A stretch of 64,000 nucleotides of DNA. It comes from Nocardia sputorum (GTDB lineage: Bacteria; Actinomycetota; Actinomycetes; Mycobacteriales; Mycobacteriaceae). The stretch is from positions 248,001 to 312,000 of the forward strand of contig NZ_AP026978.1 of NCBI RefSeq assembly GCF_027924405.1, read 5' to 3'. The number at the start of each line of letters is the position of its first letter. The first letter of the stretch is position 1. The translations under genes were made by a program, and so were the position numbers. This document shows positions 53,440-61,146 of the stretch, piece by piece. The notes beneath the pieces were generated by a model that saw only the letters and a program-made list of their open reading frames with translations, made no database searches and was not told where the DNA came from.

Positions 53440-53448
53440 GAGCCGGCG

Positions 53449-54480
53449 ATGAGTTTGCAAGAGTTCTGGTTCGTCCTGATCGGCGTGCTGTTCACCGGCT
53501 ACTTCGTGCTGGAGGGCTTCGATTTCGGCGTCGGCATGCTCATGCCGGTCCTCGGCAAGGGGTCCGACCGCCGCAGGCGCGCGGTGCTCAACACGATCGG
53601 GCCGGTGTGGGACGCCAACGAGGTGTGGCTGATCACGGCGGGCGCGGCGATGTTCGCCGCGTTCCCGGAGTGGTATGCCAGCCTGTTCTCCGGCTTCTAC
53701 CTGGCGTTGCTGCTGGTGCTCGTCGCGCTGATCCTGCGGATCTGCGCCATCGAATACCGAGGCAAGATCGACGACCCGCGCTGGCGGGCCCGCTGCGACA
53801 TCGGCATCGGCATCGGTTCCTGGGTTCCTGCGCTGGCCTGGGGATGGGTGTTCGCCAATGTGGTGCACGGCGTTCCGCTGAACGAGAAGAAGCAGTTCGC
53901 GGGCTCGGTGGCGGATCTGTTCGGGCCCTACGCCCTGCTCGGCGCGCTGGCGACCGGGCTGCTGTTCGCGCTGCACGGAGCGATGTTCCTGGTGCTCAAG
54001 ACCGCGGGCGAGGTCCGCGACGACGCACGGCGCGCCGCCCGGCTGCTGTCGGCCCCGACGGTGGTCGTGGTCGGCGGCTTCGGATTGTGGACCCAGCTGT
54101 CCTACGGTGCGGGCTGGACGTGGATCCCGTTGGGGCTGGCCGTACTCGGCCTGGCCGTCGCGGTGGCCGCCGAACTCGCGCAACGTGACGGGTGGGCGTT
54201 CACCGGCACCACGGTGACGGTCGCGGCGGCGACCGCGCTGCTGTTCGGGTCGCTGTTCCCGAATGTGCTTCCCTCGACCATCGACGCGGCGTTCGACCTG
54301 ACGATCCACAACGCGTCCTCGACGCCGTACACACTGAAGGTGATGAGCTGGGCGGCGCTGCTCGTCACGCCGGTCGTGCTGGTGTACCAAGGCTGGACGT
54401 ACTGGGTGTTCCGCCAGCGGATCACCGTCGAGCAGATCCCGCCCCCGGTCGGCCTGCCCTTGCGGCCCGTGCAGGATTGA
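53449..54480 (+). CDS. cydB: Cytochrome bd oxidase subunit II
   Basis: A 343-residue membrane subunit: QEFWFVLIGVLFTGYFVLEG, DFGVGMLMPVLG, GPVWDANEVWLITAGAAMFA, and ILRICAIEYRGK. It pairs with CydA, giving structural support to the oxidase. ATG is 9 bp after cydA and 4 bp separate it from cydD. Confidence 0.97.
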   Translation: MSLQEFWFVLIGVLFTGYFVLEGFDFGVGMLMPVLGKGSDRRRRAVLNTIGPVWDANEVWLITAGAAMFAAFPEWYASLFSGFYLALLLVLVALILRICAIEYRGKIDDPRWRARCDIGIGIGSWVPALAWGWVFANVVHGVPLNEKKQFAGSVADLFGPYALLGALATGLLFALHGAMFLVLKTAGEVRDDARRAARLLSAPTVVVVGGFGLWTQLSYGAGWTWIPLGLAVLGLAVAVAAELAQRDGWAFTGTTVTVAAATALLFGSLFPNVLPSTIDAAFDLTIHNASSTPYTLKVMSWAALLVTPVVLVYQGWTYWVFRQRITVEQIPPPVGLPLRPVQD

Positions 54481-54484
54481 CGCC

Positions 54485-56551
54485 ATGGCCCGCCCGCCGA
54501 TCGATCCGCGCCTGTGGCGGTACGCCCGCTCCGCGCGCACCTACCTCGCGCTGACCGTGGCGCTGTCATTGGCCGTCACCGGAGCGATCGTGGCGGCCGC
54601 GCTGCTGATCGGACGGGTGCTGGCCGGTGTGGTCACCGATCCGGACGCGCGCACGCTCGGCGCGTGGACGGGCGAACTGATCGTGCTCGCGCTCGTCGTC
54701 GCGGTGCGGGTGCTCGCCACCTGGTCGCAGTCCCGGCTGGCGCATCGGGCGGGCGCGAGCGTGGTGGCGGAGCTGGAGGGAGCGGTGCTCGCGGCCGGCG
54801 CACGGCTGTCGCCGCGCGAACTCGACACACGCCGGACGGAGTTGGCGGTGGTCGTCGGCTCGGGGCTGTCCGGGCTGCGCGGCTATCTCGTCGGCTACCT
54901 GCCCGCGCTGCTGCTGGCGGTGCTGGTGCCGCCGGTCGTGCTCGCGGTCATCGCCGCACACGATCCGACGTCCGGGGTGATCGCGGTAATCACCTTGCCG
55001 CTCATCCCGATCTTCATGGTCCTCATCGGACTGCTGACCCAGGGGCGGGCCGAAGCCACGCTCGCCGCCACGACCCGGTTGTCCGACCAGTTGCTCGACC
55101 TGTTCGCGGGCATGCCGACGTTGCGAGCGCTCGGCCGCGAGACCGGCGACGCGAAACCGGCTGCGTGGGTAGGGCAGGGCCAGGCCGGGCACCCGCGCAC
55201 CATGCAGCACCGCGTCCGCGATCTCGGTGACGCCTTACGGCAGCGCACGATGCGCGCGCTGCGCATGGCGTTCCTGTCCTCGATGGTGCTGGAGCTGCTC
55301 GCGACCCTGAGCGTGGCCCTGATCGCGGTCTCCATCGGCCTGCGGCTGGTGTTCGGCGAGATGAGTCTCTACGCGGGCTTGGTGGCGCTGATACTCGCCC
55401 CCGAGGTGTACCTGCCGCTGCGCATGGTGGGCGAACGATTCCACGCCGCCCAGGACGGCATGGCGGCGGCCGACAAGGCCTTCGCGATTCTCGAGCACAC
55501 GCCGGCCGAGCGCGTCGGTGGCGAGACCGGCACGGCGATGGGCCCGCATGACGAGTCGATCGAGCGGGGGTCCGGCGACCGCGTGGAGGGTGCGGCGACG
55601 AATAGGGGCGTCGACTTCTTCGAGCGGCGGCTGGACAACGACGTGGAGGGGGCGGCGACGGCCCCTGACGATGAGTCGTTCGGGTGGCGGCCTAGCGTCG
55701 GTGTCGAGGGCGCGGTGGCGACGGACGGCGAGTCGTTCGGGTGGCGGCCCGGCGTCGGTGTCGAGGGCATGGAGACGCCGCCGGGCGTTGATCCGAGCGA
55801 TCGTCGCATCGTGCCGAAGGAAACCAGGGGGACGGTTCGTCCGGGCAACTCGGCAGACCCCGGTGTGATCGAACTGCGCGATCTCTCGATCCAGGCGCGG
55901 GACGGGTTCGCCCCCGCTGGTTTGTCGTCGATCTTGCGGCCCGGGTCCCTCACCGTGCTCGCCGGTCCCAACGGAAGCGGCAAATCGACCGTCATACAGG
56001 CGATCCTGGGCTTGCTCACGCCCGACCGGGGCGCCGTGACCGTCGACGGCGTAGACGTCCGTGACCTGGACCCGGACCGATGGTGGGCGCGGGTGGCCTG
56101 GCTGCCGCAGCGGCCGGTGCTGGTGCCCGGCACGCTGCGGGACAACCTCGAACTGCTCGGCGCGCGAACGGTCGGCCACGTCGCCCGCGGCCCGGCGCGC
56201 GTGCTCGACGATCTCGAAGCCGCCTGTCTGGCCACGGGTTTCGATGCCGTACTCGATGATCTACCCGGCCGCTGGGACACCGTGGTCGGCCCCGGCGGCA
56301 TCGGACTGTCGCTCGGCCAGCGCCAGCGCCTCGCGCTGACCCGGGTACTGGCCACCGATCGTCCTGTCCTGCTGCTCGACGAGCCGACCGCACACCTCGA
56401 CGCCGCCGCCGAAGCCACCGTGCTGGCGGCCCTCCAAGTGCGAGCCCGCGCGGGCGCGACGGTCGTCGTCATCGGCCACCGCCCGACCGTCCTGGCCGCC
56501 GCCGACCAGGTCGTCCAGGTACGCGCCGAGCCGGCGGGAGTGTTGCGATGA
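54485..56551 (+). CDS. cydD: CydD subunit of the CydDC ABC exporter (with a repeat-bearing linker)
   Basis: A 688-residue ABC half-transporter needed for cytochrome bd assembly (the E. coli pair moves cysteine/glutathione or haem-related substrates). Six helices span about 20-330. The ATPase domain has Walker A AGPNGSGKST (about 493-502), signature LSLGQRQRL and Walker B VLLLDEPT. Between them, about residues 340-460, is an extra hydrophilic linker made of four imperfect 20-residue repeats. Family members usually pass straight from membrane domain to ATPase, so this insertion is unusual. The motifs on both sides are intact. Stop at 56549-56551. Confidence 0.93.
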   Translation: MARPPIDPRLWRYARSARTYLALTVALSLAVTGAIVAAALLIGRVLAGVVTDPDARTLGAWTGELIVLALVVAVRVLATWSQSRLAHRAGASVVAELEGAVLAAGARLSPRELDTRRTELAVVVGSGLSGLRGYLVGYLPALLLAVLVPPVVLAVIAAHDPTSGVIAVITLPLIPIFMVLIGLLTQGRAEATLAATTRLSDQLLDLFAGMPTLRALGRETGDAKPAAWVGQGQAGHPRTMQHRVRDLGDALRQRTMRALRMAFLSSMVLELLATLSVALIAVSIGLRLVFGEMSLYAGLVALILAPEVYLPLRMVGERFHAAQDGMAAADKAFAILEHTPAERVGGETGTAMGPHDESIERGSGDRVEGAATNRGVDFFERRLDNDVEGAATAPDDESFGWRPSVGVEGAVATDGESFGWRPGVGVEGMETPPGVDPSDRRIVPKETRGTVRPGNSADPGVIELRDLSIQARDGFAPAGLSSILRPGSLTVLAGPNGSGKSTVIQAILGLLTPDRGAVTVDGVDVRDLDPDRWWARVAWLPQRPVLVPGTLRDNLELLGARTVGHVARGPARVLDDLEAACLATGFDAVLDDLPGRWDTVVGPGGIGLSLGQRQRLALTRVLATDRPVLLLDEPTAHLDAAAEATVLAALQVRARAGATVVVIGHRPTVLAAADQVVQVRAEPAGVLR
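55550..55790 (+). repeat. Intragenic four-fold repeat in the cydD linker
   Basis: About 60-bp units encode HDESIERGSGDRVEGAATN, VDFFERRLDNDVEGAATAP, DESFGWRPSVGVEGAVATD and ESFGWRPGVGVEGMETPP. The consensus is D/E-S-F-x-x-R-P-x-x-x-VEGA. Units 3 and 4 are nearly identical in DNA, so the array expanded recently. Confidence 0.7.
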
Positions 56552-56808
56552 GCCGAGAGCTGACGCTTCGTGCGGATTCCGTCCGCTGGACGTCGTGCCG
56601 GTGCCTCGCGAGGTTTCGCCCCGCAGGTCTAGGCTCACTCCGGTCATCTTCCGCGGGTGGGCGTCACGGGGGAGGCCATGCGTTGCTGAGTCGTATGCGC
56701 GGGAGGGCGCGCAAGTCGGCGCACAGCCTCGATTCACCGTGGCCATATCGGGCTCGTCCGCGCCGGCGAATCGACGCGGGGCCCACGCAAGAGGAGCGGT
56801 TGCGATGA
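56548..56808 (+). other. cydD-cydC spacer with a bridging open frame
   Basis: The cydD stop overlaps an ATG (56548) that opens an 86-codon frame whose own stop overlaps the cydC ATG (56805-56808); both junctions are ATGA. The predicted peptide is arginine-rich and low in complexity (RGRARKSAHSLDSPWPYRAR) with no ribosome-binding site, so it may not be a functional protein. It could still carry ribosomes from cydD to cydC. It may alternatively be an insertion that split an older direct cydD-cydC overlap. Confidence 0.3.
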
Positions 56809-58547
56809 CGCGGGACGTTTCGCACGGCACCGGCACCACGGTGTTCGGCGATCTGCGCCGGATGTGGGCGCTGCTCGAATTGTCCCGCGCGCGAGTCGCG
56901 GTGGCGATCGGGTGGGGCGTGCTGGCCTTGGGCAGCGGGCTCGGGCTCGCGGCGCTGGCGGCCTGGCTGATCGCACGAGCCTGGCAGATGCCGCCGGTGC
57001 TCGACCTGAGCATCGCCGTCGTCGCGGTGCGCGCGCTCGGCATCTCCCGGGGCCTGTGCCGGTACCTGGAGCGTCTTGCCACGCACGACGTCGCGTTGCG
57101 CGCCATGACCACCGCGCGAACCACGGTCTACCGCACACTGGCGCGCTCGGATTTCTGGCTGCGCCGACCCGAGATCTCGCGGGGCGCGGACGACAAGCCG
57201 GGCACGAAGCCGCCGCGCCGCGGTGATCTCCTGGTCCGCATCGGCAGCGACATCGATGACTTGGGCGCCGTGGTGGTCCGCGTGTTCGTGCCGATCGCGG
57301 TCGCCCTCGTCCTCTCGGTCGCGGCCGTCGCACTCCTGGCCACGATCTCGCTCCCGGCGGCTGCCATCCTGGCGGGGGCGCTGGCGCTGTCGGGTGTCGT
57401 CGCGCCGTGGTTGTCGGCCAAGGCGGCGTCCGATGCGGAACGCGCCGTCCGCGCCGACCGTGCGGAGTTCACCGCGCAGGCCATGACCGTCCTCGACCAC
57501 GCCGCCGAACTGCGCGTCGCCGGTCGCCTGGACGCCGCGCTGGCCGCCGCCGGAGCGGCGTCGCGCCGGGCGGTCGCCGCCGAGGACCACGCGGCCGCGC
57601 GCAGCGCCTGGTCGGCCGCCGCCACCCCGCTCTCGATCGGCGCCGCCGTGTTCGGCGCCCTCCTGATCGGCATCACCCTTTACGGCCCGGATGGGGGCAC
57701 GGCGGGCGCGATGACACCTATGGCGCTTGTCGTGCTCGTCCTCTTGCCGCTCTCGGCTTTCGAAGCGGTCGGCCCGCTGCCTGCGGCAGCGCAGACCTTG
57801 ACGACCGCCCGTGCGGCTCTGCATCGCCTGGACGACTTCGCACCCGGCGCCCCCACCAGCACGGCGGAGGACTCCCGGGCACCGCGGAGAAGCGCCGCGG
57901 ACTCGGCCCGTTCGACCGACGCGGCGGTGCCAGAACTGCCCCGAGCACGACGGATCGCAGTGGTCGGCCCCAGCGGCGCGGGCAAGACGACCCTACTGAT
58001 GAAGTGGGCGGGGTTGTTCGGCACGCCTCGCCCCGGCGTCACCTTCTTCGCCGAGGACGCGCATCTGTTCGGTACCTCCGTGCTGGAGAACCTGCGCGTC
58101 GCGCGTGGCGATCTGACCGCCGAAACAGCCGAGCAAGCGTTGCGGACCGTCGGCCTCGGAGACTGGCTGGACGGGCTTCCGAAGGGCGTGCACACCGACC
58201 TGGTCGGGGGAGCGGCAGCCGTTTCGGGAGGCCAGCGCCGCCGGATCCTGCTCGCGCGGGCGCTGGTGTCCTTGGCGCGGGTATTGCTGCTGGACGAACC
58301 GACAGAACACCTGGAAGCCGAGGCGGGGGCGAAGCTGCTGCGCGACTTGCTGGACATCGACAGCGGCCTCGTCGAATCCGACCGCACCGTGGTCGTCGTC
58401 ACCCATCAACTGCCGGACGACCAGCGGGCCGACGTGGTGCTGCGGATCACAGCATCAGGCCAGGTCGGACTGGATTTCGCAGCGCCTGCGGCACCCCTCG
58501 GCGCCGTGGATTCCGCCGACCGAGAAATTCCGTTGCCGAGCTGCTGA
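56805..58547 (+). CDS. cydC: CydC subunit of the CydDC ABC exporter
   Basis: A 580-residue half-transporter, partner of CydD. Membrane helices occupy about 30-330 (WGVLALGSGLGLAALAAWLI, GISRGLCRYLERLATHDVAL). The ATPase domain shows Walker A GPSGAGKTT near 388, AEDAHLFGTSVLENL, signature VSGGQRRRI, Walker B LLLDEPTEHLEAEA, H-loop VVTHQLP. Only about 20 residues separate Walker A from the Q-loop region, roughly half the usual distance, so part of the ATPase beta subdomain is missing. ATG fixed by GAGGAG 8 nt upstream. Last gene of the operon. Confidence 0.92.
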   Translation: MTRDVSHGTGTTVFGDLRRMWALLELSRARVAVAIGWGVLALGSGLGLAALAAWLIARAWQMPPVLDLSIAVVAVRALGISRGLCRYLERLATHDVALRAMTTARTTVYRTLARSDFWLRRPEISRGADDKPGTKPPRRGDLLVRIGSDIDDLGAVVVRVFVPIAVALVLSVAAVALLATISLPAAAILAGALALSGVVAPWLSAKAASDAERAVRADRAEFTAQAMTVLDHAAELRVAGRLDAALAAAGAASRRAVAAEDHAAARSAWSAAATPLSIGAAVFGALLIGITLYGPDGGTAGAMTPMALVVLVLLPLSAFEAVGPLPAAAQTLTTARAALHRLDDFAPGAPTSTAEDSRAPRRSAADSARSTDAAVPELPRARRIAVVGPSGAGKTTLLMKWAGLFGTPRPGVTFFAEDAHLFGTSVLENLRVARGDLTAETAEQALRTVGLGDWLDGLPKGVHTDLVGGAAAVSGGQRRRILLARALVSLARVLLLDEPTEHLEAEAGAKLLRDLLDIDSGLVESDRTVVVVTHQLPDDQRADVVLRITASGQVGLDFAAPAAPLGAVDSADREIPLPSC

Positions 58548-58561
58548 CGCATCGCTAGATT
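58533..58561 (+). promoter_or_regulatory. Promoter at the end of cydC
   Basis: TTGCCG (58533-58538), exactly 17 bp, and TAGATT (58556-58561) form a good housekeeping-type promoter overlapping the last codons of cydC. Transcription would begin near 58568, 27 nt before the following small ORF. Confidence 0.6.
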
Positions 58562-58594
58562 CGTTCGTACACGAGGAAGGAGGTGGTTCGAAGA

Positions 58595-58633
58595 ATGGAT
58601 ATTCATAGGACACGTGAGGTGGCTGTCCGCTAG
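58595..58633 (+). CDS. 12-residue leader peptide candidate
   Basis: An ATG 8 nt after a near-perfect ribosome-binding site (AAGGAGGTGG, 58577-58586) opens a 12-codon ORF, MDIHRTREVAVR, ending in TAG. A strong site for so short a frame suggests regulation by translation rather than a peptide product. The stop codon lies in the loop of one of two competing hairpins downstream. The peptide has two valines, three arginines and no cysteine run, so the signal sensed is unclear. Confidence 0.5.
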   Translation: MDIHRTREVAVR

Positions 58634-58762
58634 CGCCACCGCTGCAGGTGGATTTCGCCCGCGCGAGCGCTGAGCGAATTCCAGGCAGTCACCCGGCCCC
58701 CGAGCCCCGGTCGGTCCGACCGGACCCGTGCGAGGAAACTCGTACCGGTATGGCTCGGGGGC
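58618..58762 (+). ncRNA. Attenuator-like hairpins and three-way-junction RNA
   Basis: GGTGGC (58618-58623) can pair with GCCACC (58635-58640), but CCACC (58636-58640) can pair instead with GGTGG (58647-58651): the two hairpins exclude each other. Farther on, an 11-bp closing stem (58696-58706 with 58752-58762, GCCCCCGAGCC) encloses a 6-bp hairpin CCGGTC/GACCGG (58707-58723) and a 7-bp hairpin GTGCGAG/CTCGTAC capped by a GAAA tetraloop (58728-58745). CTGTTCTGTTCC follows. It could be an attenuator, a riboregulator, or the stable end of a small RNA. Confidence 0.5.
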
Positions 58763-59075
58763 TGTTCTGTTCCGCCTCTCCGGGTCTTCAGGCCGTACCA
58801 GTTGGGTGCGGCGCAGGTTGGTCACAGGTCCTGCGTCAGGGCGTAGGTGCGTTTTGGGGTGGCTGGCGAGTTACCCATGTACTTGCAAGATCAGTTATCG
58901 CCTTGGCTGTCGGTGCGACGCTAGTTGGCATCCCAAAGTTGCTTTGGTCAGTGCAATCTCTGAGCTCGTTGGCACATGGGGAAATCAGCGCGAATGTTCC
59001 GGGCTGAGCAGCACAGCACAGACGGCCTGGACGCAGCTGCCGCGTCACCTCGACCTGCACGGTCCGGAGAGGGGA
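58763..59075. other. Gene-poor interval after the structured RNA
   Basis: No downstream plus-strand gene is found for the leader. Composition drops in GC from about 58840. One frame running to 59007 holds a single hydrophobic stretch (VIALAVGATLVGIPKLLWSV) but has no start signal; it could be a gene fragment. Confidence 0.35.
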
Positions 59076-59783
59076 TCAGCCGATGTAGCGCTGGAGGCGG
59101 GCCGAGAGGCGGGGTTCGAGGGGGCCGTCGGCCACCACCCGTTCCTCGACGTAGGCCAGGTCGCCGCCCTCGACGATGCCGTAGAGGCGCTTGGCGCCGC
59201 CCACGACGACGCCGGACTGGCTGCGGATCACCACGTCGGTGGCCAGTTCCCAGGACGACTGGGTCAGCGCTTGCCCGTAGAACAGCTCCACGATGCCGCT
59301 GCTGTGCGACAGCAGCAGTTCGATGACCTCGTCGTTGCCGTCGATGCCGACTCGCCAGAAGCCGCTCTCGCGCAGGTCGGGGCCGCCGTAGTCGCCGTCG
59401 GCCTCGATGATCCAGGACCGGGATTCCCAGGCGAGGTAGTCACCGCCGTCGTGCGAGACGACGATCTGCTGACCGAACCGGTAGTCCCCGCGCTCGGGAT
59501 CGTTGCCCTCGCCCTCACCGCGCCACACGCCCACCAGCGGGAGCAGCGCGAGCATGGAGGCGCTCAGATCCGGACCGAGGCGCAGGTTTGCGGTGTCCTC
59601 GGGCAGCGGGAGATCCGGTAGCACCGGGATGTTCCGGGCGCCGGTCGATTTCGCCCGTTCGGCAGCTTCTGCCACGGCCTGGTCACCGCTGCGGCGACCG
59701 GCGGCATCGACCGGAGCGTTGCCGTTCAGTTGTTCACTCGCTCGCTCGGCCGGGTTGGAACCTTCGCTCGCGAGTTCGCTCAT
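59076..59783 (-). CDS. Nitrobindin/FABP-like beta-barrel protein (Rv0813c type)
   Basis: A 235-residue protein: a disordered Ala-rich N-terminal 75 residues, then a ten-strand barrel with the GVWRGEGEG signature, [20 protein letters not shown], and an end [14 protein letters not shown]. Haem-binding nitrobindins carry a proximal His in this last segment; here an Arg is found, so haem binding is doubtful and a lipid-like ligand is as likely. The ATG overlaps the stop of the 31-residue ORF. Equivalent to M. tuberculosis Rv0813c in position (from memory). Confidence 0.85.
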   Translation of the reverse strand: MSELASEGSNPAERASEQLNGNAPVDAAGRRSGDQAVAEAAERAKSTGARNIPVLPDLPLPEDTANLRLGPDLSASMLALLPLVGVWRGEGEGNDPERGDYRFGQQIVVSHDGGDYLAWESRSWIIEADGDYGGPDLRESGFWRVGIDGNDEVIELLLSHSSGIVELFYGQALTQSSWELATDVVIRSQSGVVVGGAKRLYGIVEGGDLAYVEERVVADGPLEPRLSARLQRYIG

Positions 59784-59875
59784 GATTCGGTGAACAGCCG
59801 GTAGAAGACGTAGAGGCCGAACCAGCCGATCAAAACGGCCACGGCCACCAGCAGAATCTCGAAGAAGAGGACCAC
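59780..59875 (-). CDS. 31-residue single-pass membrane protein
   Basis: GTG opens a 31-codon frame: [20 protein letters not shown] then [11 protein letters not shown]. It is almost wholly one membrane helix with a short polar end. The stop overlaps the start of the nitrobindin-like gene (ATGA), implying coupling. No ribosome-binding site precedes it, but TAGACT ends 6 nt before the GTG, so the transcript is probably leaderless and this ORF sets the start of a two-gene unit. It is a good candidate for a miniprotein that anchors or assists its neighbour. Confidence 0.55.
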   Translation of the reverse strand: MVLFFEILLVAVAVLIGWFGLYVFYRLFTES

Positions 59876-59911
59876 GTTCCGAGTCTAACGACCCCCTTGT
59901 GGCGGCACGCA

Positions 59912-59956
59912 AACGGCCCCGGTGCTTCCGCGGAGCGGAAAGCGACCGGGGCCGTT
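59912..59956 (-). terminator. Terminator of the DUF4395-cysA2-sseC operon
   Basis: Twelve-bp perfect stem AACGGCCCCGGT/ACCGGGGCCGTT (59912-59923 with 59945-59956) with an inner hairpin in the loop, 16 bp beyond the sseC stop on the minus strand and followed there by TTTG. Confidence 0.8.
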
Positions 59957-59972
59957 CGACGAGTGCGCGGTC

Positions 59973-60278
59973 TTACTTGGCCACCGCGACGTCGACCGCG
60001 TGGATGCCCGCGCCTTCGGGGCGGACCTCGGCGGAGCCGTTGCCCGCCGAGGACAGCGCGCGAACGGTCCACGAGCCGGGAGCCGCGAAGAACCGGAAGT
60101 CGCCGGTACCCGATGCGACGACCTCGGCGGTGAAATCACCGTTGCCGTCGAGCAGGCGTACGAACGCCCCGCCCACCGGCTGGCCGTCGGCGCTGAGGAC
60201 GCGGCCGGTGATGACCGTCTCCTTCTCCACGTCGACGCCTGCCGGGATGGCCTGACCCTGGGTAGGTGCTGCACACAT
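59973..60278 (-). CDS. sseC: DUF1416-family protein SseC
   Basis: A 101-residue protein (MCAAPTQGQAIPAGVDVEKE, TGRVLSADGQPVGGAFVRLL, SWTVRALSSAGNGSAEVRPE) with a transthyretin/carboxypeptidase-regulatory-like beta sandwich. It always follows cysA2-type rhodaneses in mycobacteria and is thought to be tied to sulfur metabolism; its biochemistry is unknown. The ATG is 5 bp after the cysA2 stop, so the two are co-transcribed. Confidence 0.92.
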   Translation of the reverse strand: MCAAPTQGQAIPAGVDVEKETVITGRVLSADGQPVGGAFVRLLDGNGDFTAEVVASGTGDFRFFAAPGSWTVRALSSAGNGSAEVRPEGAGIHAVDVAVAK

Positions 60279-60283
60279 GTCGA

Positions 60284-61117
60284 TTACTCTCCCAACTCGA
60301 TCGGAGCGCCGACGAGGGAGCCGTACTCGGTCCAGCTCCCGTCGTAGTTCTTGACGTTCTGGTGGCCCAGCAGTTCCTGCAGCACGAACCAGGTGTGCGA
60401 GGAACGCTCGCCGATCCGGCAGTACGCGATGGTCTCCTTCTCGCCGTCCAGGCCCGCTTCTTTGTAGATCTCGGTCAGCTCGGCGTCGGACTTGAAGGTG
60501 CCGTCCTCGTTCGCGGCCTTGCTCCACGGCACGTTGATGGCGCCGGGGATGTGGCCCGGACGCTGGCTCTGCTCCTGCGGCAGGTGGGCGGGCGCCAGGA
60601 TCTTGCCGGTGAACTCGTCGGGCGAACGCACGTCGACCAGGTTCTTGGTGCCGATGGCCGCGATGACCTCGTCGCGGAAGGCGCGGATGCTCAGGTCGGG
60701 CGCCGACGCCTTGTACTGGGTGGCGGGCCGGTTCACCGGCTCGGTGGACAGCGGACGGCCGTCGAGCTCCCACTTCTTGCGGCCACCGTCGAGCAGCTTG
60801 ACGTTGTTGTGGCCGTACAGCTTGAAGTACCAGTAGGCGTACGCGGCGAACCAGTTGTTGTTGCCGCCGTACAGGATGACCTCGTCGTCGTTCGAGATGC
60901 CGCGCGCCGAGAGCAGGTCGGAGAACTGCTCCTGGTTCACGAAGTCACGACGAACCTGATCCTGCAGGTCCTTCTTCCAGTCGAGCCGGACGGCACCCTC
61001 GATGTGACCACCGTCGTAGGCGGAGGTGTCCTCGTCGACCTCGACGAAGACCACGCCGGGGGCGTTGAGGTTCTCTTCGGCCCAGTCAACGGAGACCAGG
61101 ACATCGGAGCGAGCCAT
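60284..61117 (-). CDS. cysA2: Thiosulfate sulfurtransferase (tandem rhodanese)
   Basis: A 277-residue protein with two rhodanese domains: an inactive N-terminal one and a C-terminal one with catalytic Cys233 in AYCRIGERSSHTWF. It moves sulfane sulfur from thiosulfate to cyanide or thiol acceptors in vitro; in cells it likely serves sulfur trafficking and cysteine supply. DVLVSVDWAEENL and GHIPGAINVPWSKA are typical. AAAGGAAAAC lies before the ATG. Length equals that of mycobacterial CysA2/CysA3. Second gene of the DUF4395-cysA2-sseC operon. Confidence 0.95.
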   Translation of the reverse strand: MARSDVLVSVDWAEENLNAPGVVFVEVDEDTSAYDGGHIEGAVRLDWKKDLQDQVRRDFVNQEQFSDLLSARGISNDDEVILYGGNNNWFAAYAYWYFKLYGHNNVKLLDGGRKKWELDGRPLSTEPVNRPATQYKASAPDLSIRAFRDEVIAAIGTKNLVDVRSPDEFTGKILAPAHLPQEQSQRPGHIPGAINVPWSKAANEDGTFKSDAELTEIYKEAGLDGEKETIAYCRIGERSSHTWFVLQELLGHQNVKNYDGSWTEYGSLVGAPIELGE

Positions 61118-61146
61118 TGTTTTCCTTTCAGAGATGACGTGCAGGG

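Noticed and set aside
58648..59007. A 119-codon plus-strand frame after the structured RNA
   Set aside because: It begins inside the hairpin region, has no ribosome-binding site, and only its last 45 residues look membrane-like; it was recorded as a possible fragment, not a gene.
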